Of a DNA stretch of 64,000 bases, positions 63,350 to 64,000 are shown piece after piece. Both the position numbers and the translations under genes were made by a program. Origin of the DNA: Tabrizicola sp. (GTDB lineage Bacteria > Pseudomonadota > Alphaproteobacteria > Rhodobacterales > Rhodobacteraceae); assembly GCF_030694085.1 (NCBI RefSeq), contig NZ_JAUXZE010000050.1, forward strand, positions 21,846-85,845, read 5' to 3'. How positions within the stretch are numbered: the first letter of the stretch is position 1; each line of letters begins with the position of its first letter. Below the pieces are notes generated by a model that searched no databases, was not told the DNA's origin, and saw nothing but the letters and a program-made list of their open reading frames with translations.

Positions 63350-63652
63350 TCAACCGTCCGGATCCTGGCCAAGAGCCTGGTAGTCGCGGATCGCGCGGTT
63401 GATCTCTTCGGACACCTCGGCACGCGCAGCTTCGAGACAGCGCAGATAGGCCTGTGCGTCATCGAAGTAGGCCGAAAACTCTTGCCCGATCTCCGTGCGA
63501 TATTCCGCACGCGTGGCAGCATCGGTCACCGGTGCAGGCGGGACCGGCGGCAGGCAGTCCAACGCCGTTTCACCCTGAGCAACGCCGCGGACAGGCATCG
63601 TGAGCAGGGCGGCGGCGACGAGGCAAGCGCGTCTGGAGCGGGGAAGGGGCAT
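63350..63652 (-). CDS. Small secreted protein, unknown
   Basis: 100 residues from the ATG at 63652. Signal peptide MPLPRSRRACLVAAALLTMP to about residue 26 (GVAQG). The mature part has two Cys (ALDCLPP and LRCLEA) and a helical, charged C-terminal half suggestive of a coiled coil. It lies 59 bp upstream of the secreted protein at 62649-63290 in the same direction, so the two probably share an operon. Confidence 0.6.
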   Translation of the reverse strand: MPLPRSRRACLVAAALLTMPVRGVAQGETALDCLPPVPPAPVTDAATRAEYRTEIGQEFSAYFDDAQAYLRCLEAARAEVSEEINRAIRDYQALGQDPDG

Positions 63653-63820
63653 GCACGGTCCGGGGGTTTCAAAACATGTGCATGAATTGCAAAACACCGC
63701 TATTGACGCAACAGGATTCTACCGATAGGTGAGCGCCATGTTGTGCGACGACATGTTTCTCATCAGCGCAACATGCACTATGTTCTGCCGGAGCGTGTTG
63801 CTTTCGGAAGGTGCCAACCC

Positions 63821-64000
63821 ATGAGGAACTTGACCCCGGTGATCTTGCAGGCCGGACTTAAGGAGGCCCTGACCGAAGGCGGCATCGTCGAAGCCCTCTG
63901 TGTCGAGGACGCAAAGAAGGTTCTCAATGTCTGGCAAGGCACCTGGCGCATCCAGTTGCGCCTTGGCGACCAGACAGCCCTTCTGGTGATCTCGCGCGGG
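63821..64000 (+). CDS. Unknown protein, truncated by window edge
   Basis: 60 in-frame codons from the ATG at 63821, preceded by GGAAGG at a 9-base spacing. The start MRNLTPVILQAGLKEALTEG suggests a soluble alpha/beta protein; VWQGTWRIQLRLGDQTALLV looks like beta strands. No family recognised. A TTGACG box near 63704 could belong to its promoter. Confidence 0.6.
   Translation, partial: MRNLTPVILQAGLKEALTEGGIVEALCVEDAKKVLNVWQGTWRIQLRLGDQTALLVISRG

Overview
The window looks like part of a large plasmid or chromid of an alphaproteobacterium, most likely a Rhodobacterales (Rhodobacteraceae) member. The reasons are a high-GC gene set with alphaproteobacterial ery and ehu/eut/doe gene orders, an HvrA-like H-NS protein, and a RepA-type replicase divergent from parAB with iterons between them. 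No rRNA, tRNA or CRISPR array was seen.

Layout. (1) 1-10 kb: an edge-truncated response regulator, scrap IS66/IS110 sequence, then an exopolysaccharide locus read leftward: outer-membrane exporter, low-molecular-weight tyrosine phosphatase, tyrosine autokinase, two secreted proteins of unknown role, and a WecA/MraY-type sugar-phosphate transferase. A nucleotide-sugar epimerase remnant here abuts a decayed IS66 copy with an exact 8-bp target duplication. (2) 10.5-15.2 kb: H-NS-like gene, repA, an iteron-bearing origin and parAB. (3) 15.3-22.7 kb: tyrosine recombinase, DUF1403 protein, a plasmid ScpB homologue, a tniQ-tniB-tniA transposition module, and a DUF1612/RHE_PE00001-type gene. (4) 22.7-35.4 kb: ectoine/hydroxyectoine uptake and degradation (ehuBCDA, eutBC, doeA, doeX, doeD, doeC) with an M20 deacylase, a DMT exporter and a FadR-type regulator. 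(5) 35.4-38.3 kb: a broken Fic gene and a broken IS. (6) 38.6-39.3 kb: lumazine synthase under an FMN riboswitch. (7) 39.4-61.3 kb: a large tetritol (erythritol-type) catabolic island. (8) 61.3-64 kb: an ABC-ATPase scrap and small, largely unknown plasmid genes.

How the genes work together. The ectoine block should import ectoine, open its ring, deacetylate the product, transaminate diaminobutyrate and oxidise the semialdehyde to aspartate. The polyol block should import the polyol (eryEFG), phosphorylate it (eryA), oxidise it (eryB) and isomerise the tetrulose phosphate through EryC, EryH (TpiA2) and EryI (RpiB) to D-erythrose 4-phosphate. Dedicated transketolase, class II aldolase and fructose bisphosphatase genes in the same island would feed this into hexose and pentose phosphates. 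A second kinase/GlpD-like dehydrogenase pair with its own DeoR regulator lies downstream of the transporter and suggests a second polyol substrate.

Most family assignments rest on recognisable motifs and gene order. Substrate assignments are inferred from context.
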